DNA of 64,000 nt from Tepidiforma flava (GCF_027594505.1 NZ_CP115149.1:1255024-1319023); one strand, 5' to 3'. Counted from the first letter of the stretch, positions 35,741-43,913 are shown. Numbers and translations are program-made. Notes: generated by a model from the sequence alone, not told the origin.

Positions 35741-36574
35741 GACGCGGGTGAGGCGGCAGCGCGCCTGCGCGAGCTGCTCCTGGATGAGCGGCTCCGCGAC
35801 GTCGAGCCGCCACGGCGAAAGCCCGCTGAGGTCGGGCCGCACGACCTGCACCGCCGCGGCCGACCGCCCGATCGCCTCCATCGCCTCTGTCGTGGCCCGG
35901 CTGAGGATCCGAAACGACTGCGCGAGCACGCCCAGCGCCGTCTTCGGCGGCGCCGCGGCGCCCGCCGGCGGCGTCAGGTCGATCGCCAGCACCTCGGTGG
36001 CTCCCAGCGCCAGCGCGCTCGCGATGTCGACCGACGCCGTGATGCAGCCGTCGACGTAGAGGTCGCCGCCCAGTTCGACCGGTTCGAAGACGCCGGGGAT
36101 GGCGGTCGATGCCGCGATGGCGGGCGCGAGCGGCCCCTCGCGGAAGAGGTGCTTCCGGCCGCGCGTCAGGTTCGTCGCCACGACGGCCAGCTCGAGCCGC
36201 GCGTCTTCGAACCGGAGGTCGCGCACGTGGGCATCGATGAGCCCGCGGACGATGTCGTTGTCGCGCAGGGCGCGGGGGTTGCGGGTAACGCGCGCGGCGA
36301 GGTGGAGCGGGTTCCAGCGGAGCACACGGATGCGGCCGAGCCCCCGCCATACATCGAGCAGCCCCTGCGGGTCGTCCGGGTACATCGCCACCCAGGCGCC
36401 GTTGAGCGCGCCGACGCTCGTGCCGATGACGAGGTCGGGCCGGAAGCCGAGTTCGAACGCGGCCTGGATGTAGGCGGCCTGCACCACCCCGAGCGTGCCG
36501 CCGCCGCCGAGCACCAGCGCGCGCCTGCCCTCCCGCGGTTCCTGCGCCGTCACCGCTGCATCCTCCTGTGTCAT
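35630..36574 (-). CDS. Patatin-like phospholipase with repeat-derived C-terminus
   Basis: 314 residues. Patatin dyad: oxyanion loop LVLGGGGTLGVVQAA (~21-35), Ser in VIGTSVGALNGAW (~49-61) and Asp in LYVDGCITASVDIA (~181-194). Likely a cytosolic lipid acyl hydrolase of the RssA/NTE-like type. The final ~27 residues (Gly-Ser-Arg-Glu-Ala-type units ending GRKHAA) are encoded by the neighbouring TTCCCGC repeat array, so the natural C-terminus has been extended or replaced by it. ATG 36574 opens MTQEDAAVTAQ; no strong Shine-Dalgarno. A tail copy (ending GRKYAA) lies downstream out of the gene at 35532. Confidence 0.85.
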   Translation of the reverse strand: MTQEDAAVTAQEPREGRRALVLGGGGTLGVVQAAYIQAAFELGFRPDLVIGTSVGALNGAWVAMYPDDPQGLLDVWRGLGRIRVLRWNPLHLAARVTRNPRALRDNDIVRGLIDAHVRDLRFEDARLELAVVATNLTRGRKHLFREGPLAPAIAASTAIPGVFEPVELGGDLYVDGCITASVDIASALALGATEVLAIDLTPPAGAAAPPKTALGVLAQSFRILSRATTEAMEAIGRSAAAVQVVRPDLSGLSPWRLDVAEPLIQEQLAQARCRLTRVIDPWGRVAGSGSREAGSGNRDAGGGNRETEGRKHAA

Positions 36575-36640
36575 GGGTATCGGCAGGGGGACGACGCAGC
36601 CGAAGGGCGATTTTCGCCGGGCGGAAGCCGCTCCTTATCG

Positions 36641-37462
36641 TTATCGTTCCACGACGAACAGGGGCGGCTGCGTAGGCTCGTCGACCTCCCCCCCGGTGCG
36701 GGTCGCCGGGAGCGAATTCGCAGGCGCGGCTGCTACGAGGCGCGCCGCGATTTCAGCGATGGCTGCGGCCGGGGAGGTGGCGGAATGTACGGCGCCTCCG
36801 TCGACCGGTTGCCGTTCGGACCGGGGAATTGGGCTCAGCGACCAGGCTCCCGCGAAGTCCTCCCAGCCCGGTTTCCCGGCGAAGCCGGTCGCCTTGATAA
36901 CCGCATCGAGGGTGCCACTGAGCGCCTGCTTCGAGAGTGTGCCGGGAGAATCCGGGCGCTCCCCACCCTCCCCAAAGGCGACAGCGACGAGGGCATCGGA
37001 AAACGCGAGGATGAGTCCGTTGCGCGCCATGGCCTGCCACGATTTCCACCCGGCGCGCGGAGCGAACTGGGAGACGACGGCAAAGCGGTGGCCGGCGAAA
37101 CGACGCAGCAGTGCACGGCCCTTCCCGGTCTCGATCCCCTCCGCGAGGACGACTACCGCCCGGCCACCGGCAGCGAGCGCACCCTCGACTGCCGATGTGT
37201 CGACACCGCGGGCGCCGCCGGAAATGACCAGCCAGCCGCGCCGGGCGCACTCCGCCCCGAGCTGGGCCGCGTCTTCGAGCGAGCGGGCGGGCGCGGCCCG
37301 CGAGCCGGCCACGGCGAGCGCAGGGGTCGCGCTCAGCAGGTCCAGGTCCCCCAGGACGTGGAGAAGCGCCGGCCTCGTGAGACGCCGTCGAAGTCGCTCT
37401 GGGTAGCCGGGGTCGTCCTTGGAGTACGTCGCAGGCGCCGCGACGAGGCGCGATTCTGTCAA
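36641..37462 (-). CDS. DprA/Smf-like (SLOG-superfamily) protein
   Basis: 273 residues. Rossmann-type DprA core: LAVAGSRAAPARSLEDAAQL (~49-68), WLVISGGARGVDTSAVEGAL (~77-96, the nucleotide/DNA-binding GGARG-x-D), FRRFAGH-type linker and NGLILAFSDALVAVAFGEGG. Canonical DprA binds ssDNA and loads RecA in transformation. Here the N-terminal SAM-like domain and C-terminal winged helix of many DprAs are reduced or absent, and an unusual ~90-residue C-terminal region follows. TTG start overlaps the stop of the ComF-like gene (TTGA). Could be competence or another nucleotide-binding SLOG role. Confidence 0.72.
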   Translation of the reverse strand: MTESRLVAAPATYSKDDPGYPERLRRRLTRPALLHVLGDLDLLSATPALAVAGSRAAPARSLEDAAQLGAECARRGWLVISGGARGVDTSAVEGALAAGGRAVVVLAEGIETGKGRALLRRFAGHRFAVVSQFAPRAGWKSWQAMARNGLILAFSDALVAVAFGEGGERPDSPGTLSKQALSGTLDAVIKATGFAGKPGWEDFAGAWSLSPIPRSERQPVDGGAVHSATSPAAAIAEIAARLVAAAPANSLPATRTGGEVDEPTQPPLFVVER

Positions 37463-38031
37463 CGCCGAACCCTCGTTCTCGTGATGGTCACAGCATAGAC
37501 CGCCGAGCAGGCGTCATCCTTCAGCATCGTCCGGGTACACTCCCGCAGCGTCGCGCCCGAGCGGAAGATGTCGTCAAGGAGGAGCAAGCGCTTGCCGCGG
37601 TAACGGTCCAGGTCGGTCACTGCAAAGGCGCCGCGGAGCGCCTCCTCGCGCTCCTCCGGAGACTCGATGTCCTTCAATGGCGCTCCTGCCCGCACCCGGA
37701 CCAGCCACTCCCGGTCCGCCGGGCGTCCCGTCAGCGCCTCAAGCTCCCGGGCAAGGATGTCGACGGGCTGTTCCGCACGTGTCCGGTCGCTCGGCGGGAC
37801 CGGGATGATGGCGGTCAGGCTTGGGAAAACTCCGAGGCTGGTGACGAACGCCGCGAGCCTCTCCGCGATGGGTGCTGCCGCGCTCCGGTTTCCGTCGTAC
37901 TTCAACGCATACAGGAGTTCACCGAGCTCAGACCGTCGATAGCCCGGGCCCTCATGGTCGACCGTGTGCCAGTCGAGCGCCCATGCTCCCCGCCACGGCT
38001 CCTCAGGCTGTTTACCGAGCCACAACTGCAC
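37459..38031 (-). CDS. ComF-like phosphoribosyltransferase
   Basis: 190 residues from GTG 38031 (GGGAG 8 bases upstream); TTG 38064 is possible. PRTase fold: IIPVPPSDRTRAEQPVDILA (~94-113), then the PRPP loop KRLLLLDDIFRSGATLREC (two acids, RSGAT). ComF-like spacing, but without the N-terminal CxxC zinc finger of true ComF; the N-terminus instead has ELGELLYALKYDGN. Coupled to the DprA-like gene, as ComF and DprA are both competence proteins. By eye both genes have more A/T-ending codons than their surroundings. The pair may be competence-related or a separate nucleotide-handling module. Confidence 0.75.
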   Translation of the reverse strand: MQLWLGKQPEEPWRGAWALDWHTVDHEGPGYRRSELGELLYALKYDGNRSAAAPIAERLAAFVTSLGVFPSLTAIIPVPPSDRTRAEQPVDILARELEALTGRPADREWLVRVRAGAPLKDIESPEEREEALRGAFAVTDLDRYRGKRLLLLDDIFRSGATLRECTRTMLKDDACSAVYAVTITRTRVRR

Positions 38032-38138
38032 GTTAACGGCTCCCGTGGGGCGACTAAATAGCAAACGCGGATGCGCAGTTCAAGAGCCGCCACCCGCCCC
38101 GCAGCCCGCCCTCGCTCTTTCCTTTCCCTTTCTGCTGG

Positions 38139-38144
38139 TACCTT
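38139..38144 (+). promoter_or_regulatory. TANNNT box upstream of the exported peptidase
   Basis: TACCTT, 9 bases before ATG 38154; no Shine-Dalgarno between them. Divergent from the ComF-like gene, whose TATTTA (minus strand, near 38052) may be its own -10. Confidence 0.35.
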
Positions 38145-38153
38145 CTCCCCTGT

Positions 38154-39914
38154 ATGCGCACCCCCATCCTCGCTCTCGCCGCCGCCATCGCCGTCTTCGC
38201 CGCCGCCTGCTCCGACCGCGAGAGTCCGGCAGCCGGGGCCGGCGCAACCCCCGGCAGCGCCGCCCTCCAGTGGTCGCCCTGCGGCGGCCGCGCCGAATGC
38301 GCAACCCTCGAGGTTCCGCTCGACTGGGCCAACCCCGGCGCCGGCACCATCGAGCTCAGCGTCATCCGCTACCCCGCCCGCAACCCCGGCCAGCGCATCG
38401 GCGTCCTCATGGCCAACCCCGGCGGCCCCGGCGGCTCCGCCATCGACTTCATGAAAACCTGGCAGGCCATCGCCCCCGCCGCCATCCGCGACCGGTTCGA
38501 CCTCGTCGCCTTCGACCCCCGCGGCGTCGGCGAAAGCACTCCCATCCTCTGCCACGAACGGCTGCAGGAGCTCGTCGCCCTCGATCCCGACCCGGAGACC
38601 GACGCCGAATGGCGCGCCGCCGAGCGCGTCTCGAAGGCCTTCGCCGACGACTGCGCGGCGGCGGCCGGCCGCCTCCTCCCCTACGTCGGCACGAAGAACG
38701 TCGCGCGCGATATGGACGCCCTCCGCCAGGTGCTCGGCGAAGAGCAGCTCACCTACGTCGGCTACTCCTACGGCACCACCATCGGCGCCGTCTACGCCGA
38801 CATGTTCCCCGGCCGGGTTCGCGCCTTCGTCCTCGATGGCGGCACCGACCAGTCGCTCGACTACGAAACCGTCGCCGTCACCCAGATGATCGGCTTCGAG
38901 TGCGCCCTCCAGGCCTACCTCGCCGATTGCGCGGCGAAGCGGTGCGCCCTCGCCCGCGACGGCGACCCGCGCGCCGCCATCGACCGCGTCATCGCCATGG
39001 CCGAGCAGGCGCCCATCCCGGCGCCCGGCGCGGACCGGCCCGCCGGCCCCGGCGAAGTCCAGCTGGGCATCATCGCCGCCCTCTACAGCAAGTTCACCTG
39101 GAACCAGCTCACCGGGGCGCTCACCCGGGCCCTCGCCGGCGACGGCACCGGGCTCGTCGAGCTGACCGACTTCTACCTCCAGCGCAACCCGGACGGCACC
39201 TACCCGAACCTCATCGAAGCGAACTACGCCGTCAACTCGGTCGATGCCGCCTGCCCGCGCGACCCGCTCGCCTACCGCTCCATGGCCGACCGGTTCGCGA
39301 AGCTGGCGCCCACGTTCGGCCGGGCGGCGGCCACCAGCGGCCTCGTCTGCGCCTACTGGGCCGCCGAGCCGGACCCCCTCGGCGTGCCGCGCGCCGCCGG
39401 CGCGCCGCCGATCCTCGTCATCGCCACCACCAACGACCCGGCGACCCCGTACGAATGGGGGAAAGCGCTCAGCGAACAGCTCGAAAGCGGCGTCCTCCTC
39501 ACCTACCGCGGCGAAGGGCACACCATCTACGCCCAGGGCAGCGCCTGCGTCGACGATATCGTCAACGCCTACCTGCTGAACCTGGCCGTGCCCGCTGCCG
39601 GGGCTACCTGCGGCGACGGCCCGCCGCCGCCCGGCCAGCAGGCCGGGCCGACGCCCGCGCCCCGCACGGAGGCGACGCCCACCCGCTCGGCCCGCCTCGC
39701 CCCCGCGCCGGCCGACGGCAGCGCGGCAGCGGCGCCGGCCGCGAACGATGGCGATGAAGGCGAGACGCCGCCCCCGCCGCCCGAGACTGATGCCGGCAGC
39801 GGCGCACCCGCCACCTGGGGCTACTGGCTGGCCGGCCTGCTGCTGCTCGCCATGGCCGTCGCGTTCGCCGGGATCGGCGTTGCCCAGGCCCGCCGGGGCC
39901 GCCCCGGCGGCTGA
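38154..39914 (+). CDS. Exported tripeptidyl-aminopeptidase-type alpha/beta-hydrolase, lipoprotein with C-terminal TM
   Basis: 586 residues. Signal peptide LALAAAIAVFAAAC with Cys lipobox. Catalytic domain (~35-460): VLMANPGGPGGSAIDF (oxyanion), VAFDPRGVGESTPI, Ser in LTYVGYSYGTTIGAVYAD, Asp in LVIATTNDPATPYEWGKAL and His in YRGEGHTIYAQGSACVDDI. This is the SlpD/SlpE tripeptidyl aminopeptidase type (family knowledge). Disordered Pro/Thr/Glu tail, then a TM (YWLAGLLLLAMAVAFAGIGVA) and RRGRPGG. The last 39 bases form one copy of a direct repeat that flanks the next three genes. Likely a surface peptidase. Confidence 0.88.
   Translation: MRTPILALAAAIAVFAAACSDRESPAAGAGATPGSAALQWSPCGGRAECATLEVPLDWANPGAGTIELSVIRYPARNPGQRIGVLMANPGGPGGSAIDFMKTWQAIAPAAIRDRFDLVAFDPRGVGESTPILCHERLQELVALDPDPETDAEWRAAERVSKAFADDCAAAAGRLLPYVGTKNVARDMDALRQVLGEEQLTYVGYSYGTTIGAVYADMFPGRVRAFVLDGGTDQSLDYETVAVTQMIGFECALQAYLADCAAKRCALARDGDPRAAIDRVIAMAEQAPIPAPGADRPAGPGEVQLGIIAALYSKFTWNQLTGALTRALAGDGTGLVELTDFYLQRNPDGTYPNLIEANYAVNSVDAACPRDPLAYRSMADRFAKLAPTFGRAAATSGLVCAYWAAEPDPLGVPRAAGAPPILVIATTNDPATPYEWGKALSEQLESGVLLTYRGEGHTIYAQGSACVDDIVNAYLLNLAVPAAGATCGDGPPPPGQQAGPTPAPRTEATPTRSARLAPAPADGSAAAAPAANDGDEGETPPPPPETDAGSGAPATWGYWLAGLLLLAMAVAFAGIGVAQARRGRPGG
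39874..39912. repeat. Direct repeat copy 1 (39 bp) at the edge of the two-component module
   Basis: Begins TCGGCGTTGC and ends GGCGGCT. It matches 42518-42556 at 38 of 39 positions. It encodes the last residues of the peptidase (GVAQARRGRPGG) and contains a 9-bp perfect stem, CCGCCGGGG / CCCCGGCGG with a 3-base loop, so it may also act as a transcription-ending hairpin. Confidence 0.85.
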
Positions 39915-39923
39915 GCCCGGGAT

Positions 39924-39929
39924 TATCAT
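39924..39929 (+). promoter_or_regulatory. -10 box of the two-component operon
   Basis: TATCAT, 9 bases before ATG 39939. It lies just beyond the direct repeat, giving the module its own near-leaderless promoter. Confidence 0.4.
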
Positions 39930-39938
39930 CTGCGCTGG

Positions 39939-40607
39939 ATGCGAATCCTGCTCGTCGAAGATGACCGGGCTGTCGCCGACGCCGTCCGCCGCGGGCTGAG
40001 CGAGGAGGGCTTCATCGTCGACCACGTCGCGGACGGCGAGGAGGCGCGCGAGGCGCTGCGAACCGGCGGCTACGATGCGGCCATCCTCGATGTCAACCTC
40101 CCGGGCGTGAGCGGCTTCGATATCGCGCGCGACCTGCGCCTTGCGGAGGGCGCCGTCGCCACACCGGTCCTCTTCCTCACCGCGCGCGACGCCGTGGCGG
40201 ACCGGGTCCGGGGCTTCGAACTCGGCGGCACCGATTACCTCGTGAAGCCGTTCGCATTCGCCGAGCTGCTCGCGCGAGTGCGGGCGCTCATCCGCCGGCC
40301 GCCGGCCGTCCCCGCGCTGCTCCGCTACGAAGACCTCGAGCTGGACCCGGCCCGCCGCGAAGTGCGCCATGCCGGGCAGCCCATCGTGCTCCCGCCGCGC
40401 GAGTTCCGCCTGCTCGAGGCGCTCCTGCGGCACCCGGGCATCGTCATGGCCCGCGAACGGCTGGAACTCGCCGCGTGGCCCGATGCCGAGGACCTCGAAT
40501 CGAACGCGCTCGAGGCCGCGGTCTACCACCTCCGCCGGCGCCTCGCCGAGCCCGCCGGCCATCACCACATCGAGACCATCCGGGGAGTCGGCTACGTTCT
40601 CCGCTAG
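39939..40607 (+). CDS. OmpR/PhoB-family response regulator
   Basis: 222 residues. Receiver domain (~1-118) with the acidic pair ED at 7-8 (LLVEDD), phospho-acceptor Asp51 (AILDVNLPG), Thr near LFLTARDAV and Lys in LVKPFAFAELLARV. Winged-helix DNA-binding domain (~125-220): LVLPPREFRLLEALLRHPG and the recognition region ALEAAVYHLRRRLAEPAG. Phosphorylated by the kinase encoded next; its genes overlap, implying a stoichiometric pair. Likely targets include the acidic exported protein gene that follows, but no operator repeats were identified. Confidence 0.95.
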   Translation: MRILLVEDDRAVADAVRRGLSEEGFIVDHVADGEEAREALRTGGYDAAILDVNLPGVSGFDIARDLRLAEGAVATPVLFLTARDAVADRVRGFELGGTDYLVKPFAFAELLARVRALIRRPPAVPALLRYEDLELDPARREVRHAGQPIVLPPREFRLLEALLRHPGIVMARERLELAAWPDAEDLESNALEAAVYHLRRRLAEPAGHHHIETIRGVGYVLR

Positions 40608-40608
40608 G

Positions 40609-42003
40609 CTGCTGCTGCGCCTCCCCGTTCGGGCGCGCATCGCGCTCGGCATCCTCATGCTCGGGTCCGCCCTGCTCATCCTCGCCGCGGGCCTCACCTA
40701 CCTCCTCTTCGAACGGCAGCTCCAGCGCGAGACGGATCGGCTCCTCTCCCTGCGCGCCGCCGCCAGCGAATCGCTCGTCGACCGCAGCGCTTCGCCCCCG
40801 ACCCTGCGGGTTGCCGACCCGGGGGGCGAACTGGCCCGCGGCGAATCGGTCCTCCGCCTCTACCGCGCCACCGGCGAGCTGCTCGCCGATGGGTCGCCGG
40901 CGGCGCCTCCCTCGGCAGCTGAGGCGGACCTCGTCCGATCGGCGGCAGCCCGCGGCGCCGATGCGAGCGGCCGCGCCGCAGAGCCCGGCGGCGAACAGCA
41001 AGTGCTGCTCGCGCGGCCCCTCGCCGCCGACCCGGGCCTCGTCCTCGTCGTCGGCATCGAAGCCTCCCGGCTCGATGAGCCGCTCGCAGCGCTCCGCCTC
41101 GCCTTCGCAGCCGCCATCCCGGCGGCAGCGCTCGCCCTCGCACTCGGCGCCTATCTCATCGGCCGGCAGGCGCTCGCGCCCGTCGGCGCCATGGTCGCCG
41201 CCGCCCGCCGCATCGACCCCGAAAGCGGCGGACAGCAGCCCCATCGCCTGCCTGTGCCGGCCGCGGACGACGAGCTCCGCGCCCTCGCCGAAACCCTCAA
41301 CGAGATGCTGGGCCGCCTCGCCGCGGCCTCCGAACGGGAGCGCGACTTCATCGCAAGGGCCGCGCACGACCTCCGCACCCCGATCGCCGGCATCCTCGCG
41401 ACCGCGGACGTCGCGCTCCGGGGCGACCGGCCCGCGGCGGAGTACCGCGAGGCGCTCGCTACAGTCCGCGAGCGCGCCGCCGCGCTCACGCACCTCGCGA
41501 ATCGCCTGATCGACCTGAACCGGCTCCAGCACGGGGAGGTGCGGCCCGAGCCGGTCAACCCCGGGGCTCTCCTTCGCGAGGTCGCCGCCCGCTGGATTAC
41601 TGACGGCCACCCGGCCGAACGGCTGCACCTCGACGTCGACCCCTCGGCGGAAGTCCACGTCGCCCTCGACCCCGTGGCGCTCGAGCGCGCGGTGCGGAAC
41701 CTGCTGGAAAACGTCGACCGCCACGCCGGCCCCGGCGCGTCGGCGTGGGTGAGCGCGGTGCGCGCTGACGGCGTCCTTCGCATCACCGTCGCCGACGACG
41801 GCCCGGGGCTGCCCGCACCCCCGGATGAACTCGTGCGCCCGTTCGCCAGCGCCGCCGGCCCGGCATCTCCCGGGGACGGGCTCGGTCTCGCCATCGTCGC
41901 CTCGGCTGCGCGCGCACACGGCGGCACCCTGCGGGCCATCCCCCGCGGCCCCCGCGGCGGCGCGTCCTTCGTCATCGAACTGCCGGCCCCGGGCTCCGCG
42001 TAA
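40609..42003 (+). CDS. HAMP-type sensor histidine kinase; non-canonical start
   Basis: About 464 residues. TM1 (ARIALGILMLGSALLILAAG), a periplasmic sensor of ~115 residues, TM2 (LAFAAAIPAAALALALGAYL), HAMP, DHp with His in RDFIARAAHDLRTPIAGI (~240), N-box AVRNLLENVDRH, and G-boxes DDGPGLP and GDGLGLAIV. All catalytic blocks are intact. There is no in-frame ATG, GTG or TTG between 40480 and 40657: 40657 would cut TM1, and 40480 would add a 43-residue Arg/Ser-rich segment. CTG 40609 is given here; ACG 40594, 5 bases after GGGGAG, is another option. Partner of the response regulator. Confidence 0.9.
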   Translation: MLLRLPVRARIALGILMLGSALLILAAGLTYLLFERQLQRETDRLLSLRAAASESLVDRSASPPTLRVADPGGELARGESVLRLYRATGELLADGSPAAPPSAAEADLVRSAAARGADASGRAAEPGGEQQVLLARPLAADPGLVLVVGIEASRLDEPLAALRLAFAAAIPAAALALALGAYLIGRQALAPVGAMVAAARRIDPESGGQQPHRLPVPAADDELRALAETLNEMLGRLAAASERERDFIARAAHDLRTPIAGILATADVALRGDRPAAEYREALATVRERAAALTHLANRLIDLNRLQHGEVRPEPVNPGALLREVAARWITDGHPAERLHLDVDPSAEVHVALDPVALERAVRNLLENVDRHAGPGASAWVSAVRADGVLRITVADDGPGLPAPPDELVRPFASAAGPASPGDGLGLAIVASAARAHGGTLRAIPRGPRGGASFVIELPAPGSA

Positions 42004-42103
42004 CGCTCCCTTTCCCGCCGTCATCTTCCCGTCAGGCAGCTCCGCGACCATCGATGCAGGGACGGCACCACGCGAAACCCGCCGTCCGGGAAAGGACCAC
42101 CGC

Positions 42104-42460
42104 ATGAGCCTCTCGAGCATCTTCTCCCGCCGCCTCTACCTTGGCGTCGCCCTGCTGGCCCTGCTGGCCATCGCCGGGAGCGCCACCACCCTCGCCGCCA
42201 CGCAAAGCCGCGCCGCCTCCAACGACCAGGCGTGCGCCCAGGACACCGTCGACGACAACGAACAGCCCGGCGCACCGGACACCGACAACATCCAGGACGA
42301 GTGCGGCGACCAGCACGAAGACGGCGAGACCAACGACGACAACGGGACCGTCGATCAGCACGAAGACGGCGAGACGAACGACGACAACGGGACCGTCGAT
42401 CAGCACGAAGACGGCGAGACGAACGACGACCTCCCCGGCCAGGTGAGCCCCCAGAACTAA
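42104..42460 (+). CDS. Small acidic exported protein with 15-residue repeats
   Basis: 118 residues. N-terminal signal (RRLYLGVALLALLAIAGSAT, ending near TLAAT) gives a mature protein of ~85 residues that is almost all Asp/Glu/Asn/Gln/Thr/Gly. The motif QHEDGETNDDNGTVD recurs with a 15-residue period, encoded by 45-bp tandem copies (42311-42430). Two Cys (QACAQD, DECGD) may form a disulphide. Such Asp/Asn/Gly repeats often bind calcium or other cations, but no EF-hand or RTX consensus is met. AAGGA lies 9 bases before ATG. It is last in the two-component operon, so it could be a sensor accessory or the regulated output. Confidence 0.8.
   Translation: MSLSSIFSRRLYLGVALLALLAIAGSATTLAATQSRAASNDQACAQDTVDDNEQPGAPDTDNIQDECGDQHEDGETNDDNGTVDQHEDGETNDDNGTVDQHEDGETNDDLPGQVSPQN
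42311..42430 (+). repeat. 45-bp tandem repeat inside the acidic protein gene
   Basis: Units begin CAGCACGAAGACGGCGAGAC at 42311, 42356 and 42401: two full 45-bp units and a 30-bp partial. They are near-identical at DNA level (one base difference in the first), so copy number could change by slippage while keeping the reading frame. Confidence 0.9.
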
Positions 42461-42483
42461 CGCTCGCCGTCTCCCTCCCCTGG

Positions 42484-42512
42484 CGCGGCCCCGGCCCCCT
42501 GCCGGGGCCGCG
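42484..42512. terminator. GC hairpin after the acidic protein gene
   Basis: CGCGGCCCCGG (42484-42494) pairs perfectly with CCGGGGCCGCG (42502-42512), an 11-bp stem with a 7-base loop, 24 bases after the stop. No T-run follows. With the hairpin inside direct repeat copy 2 just downstream, it probably ends the two-component transcript. Confidence 0.55.
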
Positions 42513-42517
42513 CTGCG

Positions 42518-42556
42518 TCGGCGTTGCGCAGGCCCGCCGGGGCCGCCCCGGCGGCT
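42518..42556. repeat. Direct repeat copy 2 (39 bp) at the far edge of the two-component module
   Basis: Same 39-bp sequence as 39874-39912 with one mismatch (GCG for GCC near its 11th base), here in non-coding DNA between the acidic protein gene and the MFS gene. The flanking sequence outside the 39 bases is not similar to copy 1. Confidence 0.85.
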
Positions 42557-42611
42557 AACCGCCTGCTCGCGTAGACTCCACCTCACCCCTGCCCGGGACC
42601 GGAGGAGCCGC

Positions 42612-43913
42612 GTGGCCGATGCCGCGCCCGGCGCTCTCGCGGGCCGCCGGGTCCGCCGCCCGGCCCGCGTCTTCTACGGCTGGTGGATCGTCGCCGTCGG
42701 CGGCGCCCTCCAGGCCCTGCAGGCCGCCCTCCTCGGCCAGGCCTACGGCGCCTACGTCGTCCTCCTCCGCGAGGAGTTCGGCTGGAGCAAGACCCTGCTC
42801 TCCGCCGCTTCCAGCCTCCGCGAGGCCGAAAGCGGCATCCTCGGCCCCGTCCACGGCACCCTGCTCGACCGCTTCGGCCCCCGCACCATCGCCTCCATCG
42901 GCGTCGTCCTCCTCGGCATCGGCTTCATGCTCTTCAGCCGCGTGCAGGACCCGCTCCAGTTCTACGGCGCCTTCCTCGTGATGTCCGTCGGCGCCAGCAT
43001 GTCCGGCTACTTCACCGCCACCTTCGCCGCCGTCCACTGGTTCGAACGCCGCCGCGCGACGGCCATCTCGCTCACCTCAGCCGGGTTCGCCATCGGCGGG
43101 ATGTGCGTGCCGCTCACCGTCCTCGCGCTCGAATCCTTCGGCTGGCGGACGACGGCCTTCCTCTCCGGCGTGCTCATCATCGCCGCGGGCCTGCCGCTGG
43201 CCCAGCTCTACCGCCACCACCCGCGCGACCTCGGCCTCGAACCGGACGGCGAGCCGCCGGCCCGCCCCGTCCGCGACCCCGCCGACCCGCCGCCGGCGCC
43301 CGCCTCCCGCGATTTCACCCTCGGCGAGGCGCTCCGCACGCCGGCGTTCTGGCTCATCGCCTTCGGCCATGCGTCTGCCCTGTTCGTAGTCAGCTCCATG
43401 GCCGTCCACCTCGTCTCGCACCTGCGCGAGGCGCTCGGCTACACGCTCGGGCAGGCCTCGGCCGTGGTGCTCGCGCTCACCTTCACGTTCATGGTCGGGA
43501 ACCTCACCGGCGGCTTCATCGGCGACCGGGTGAACAAGCGCGCCTTCCTCGTGACCTGCATGGCGATGCACTGCACCGGGCTGCTCATCCTCTCGCACGC
43601 GGTCGCGACGTGGATGGTCGCCGCCTTCGTCGTCATCCACGGCCTCGCGTGGGGCTGGCGCGGCCCGCAGATGTCCGCCATCCGCGCCGACTACTTCGGC
43701 CGGGCCGCCTTCGGCAAGATCATGGGCGTCTCCGCGATGGTCATCATCACCGGCACGGTCTTCGGGCCGCTCATCGCCGGCGCGCTCTACGACCGGACCG
43801 GCAACTACCGGCTCGGCTTCGATGTCCTCGCGCTCATCGCGCTCTCCGGCTCAGTGTTCTTCCTGCTGGCGCGACGGCCCTCACCGCCACTCGACCGCCA
43901 GCACGGTCGCTAG
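42612..43913 (+). CDS. MFS transporter, oxalate/formate-antiporter-like (OFA/MCT)
   Basis: 433 residues, 12 TM segments. Opening YGWWIVAVGGALQALQAALL is typical of OFA/monocarboxylate-porter families, which start with W-x-V-x-GG. The loop 2-3 region is GTLLDRFGPRTIASIG. A cytoplasmic Pro/Arg-rich loop near residue ~215 separates the halves. The likely substrate is an organic anion, but none is shown. GTG 42612 has GGAGGAG 5-6 bases upstream. Convergent with the fucosidase gene with a 33-base overlap. Confidence 0.85.
   Translation: MADAAPGALAGRRVRRPARVFYGWWIVAVGGALQALQAALLGQAYGAYVVLLREEFGWSKTLLSAASSLREAESGILGPVHGTLLDRFGPRTIASIGVVLLGIGFMLFSRVQDPLQFYGAFLVMSVGASMSGYFTATFAAVHWFERRRATAISLTSAGFAIGGMCVPLTVLALESFGWRTTAFLSGVLIIAAGLPLAQLYRHHPRDLGLEPDGEPPARPVRDPADPPPAPASRDFTLGEALRTPAFWLIAFGHASALFVVSSMAVHLVSHLREALGYTLGQASAVVLALTFTFMVGNLTGGFIGDRVNKRAFLVTCMAMHCTGLLILSHAVATWMVAAFVVIHGLAWGWRGPQMSAIRADYFGRAAFGKIMGVSAMVIITGTVFGPLIAGALYDRTGNYRLGFDVLALIALSGSVFFLLARRPSPPLDRQHGR

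Noticed and set aside
42311..42430. 45-bp tandem units considered as a CRISPR array
   Set aside because: Units abut with no unique spacers and are in frame within a signal-peptide-bearing protein.
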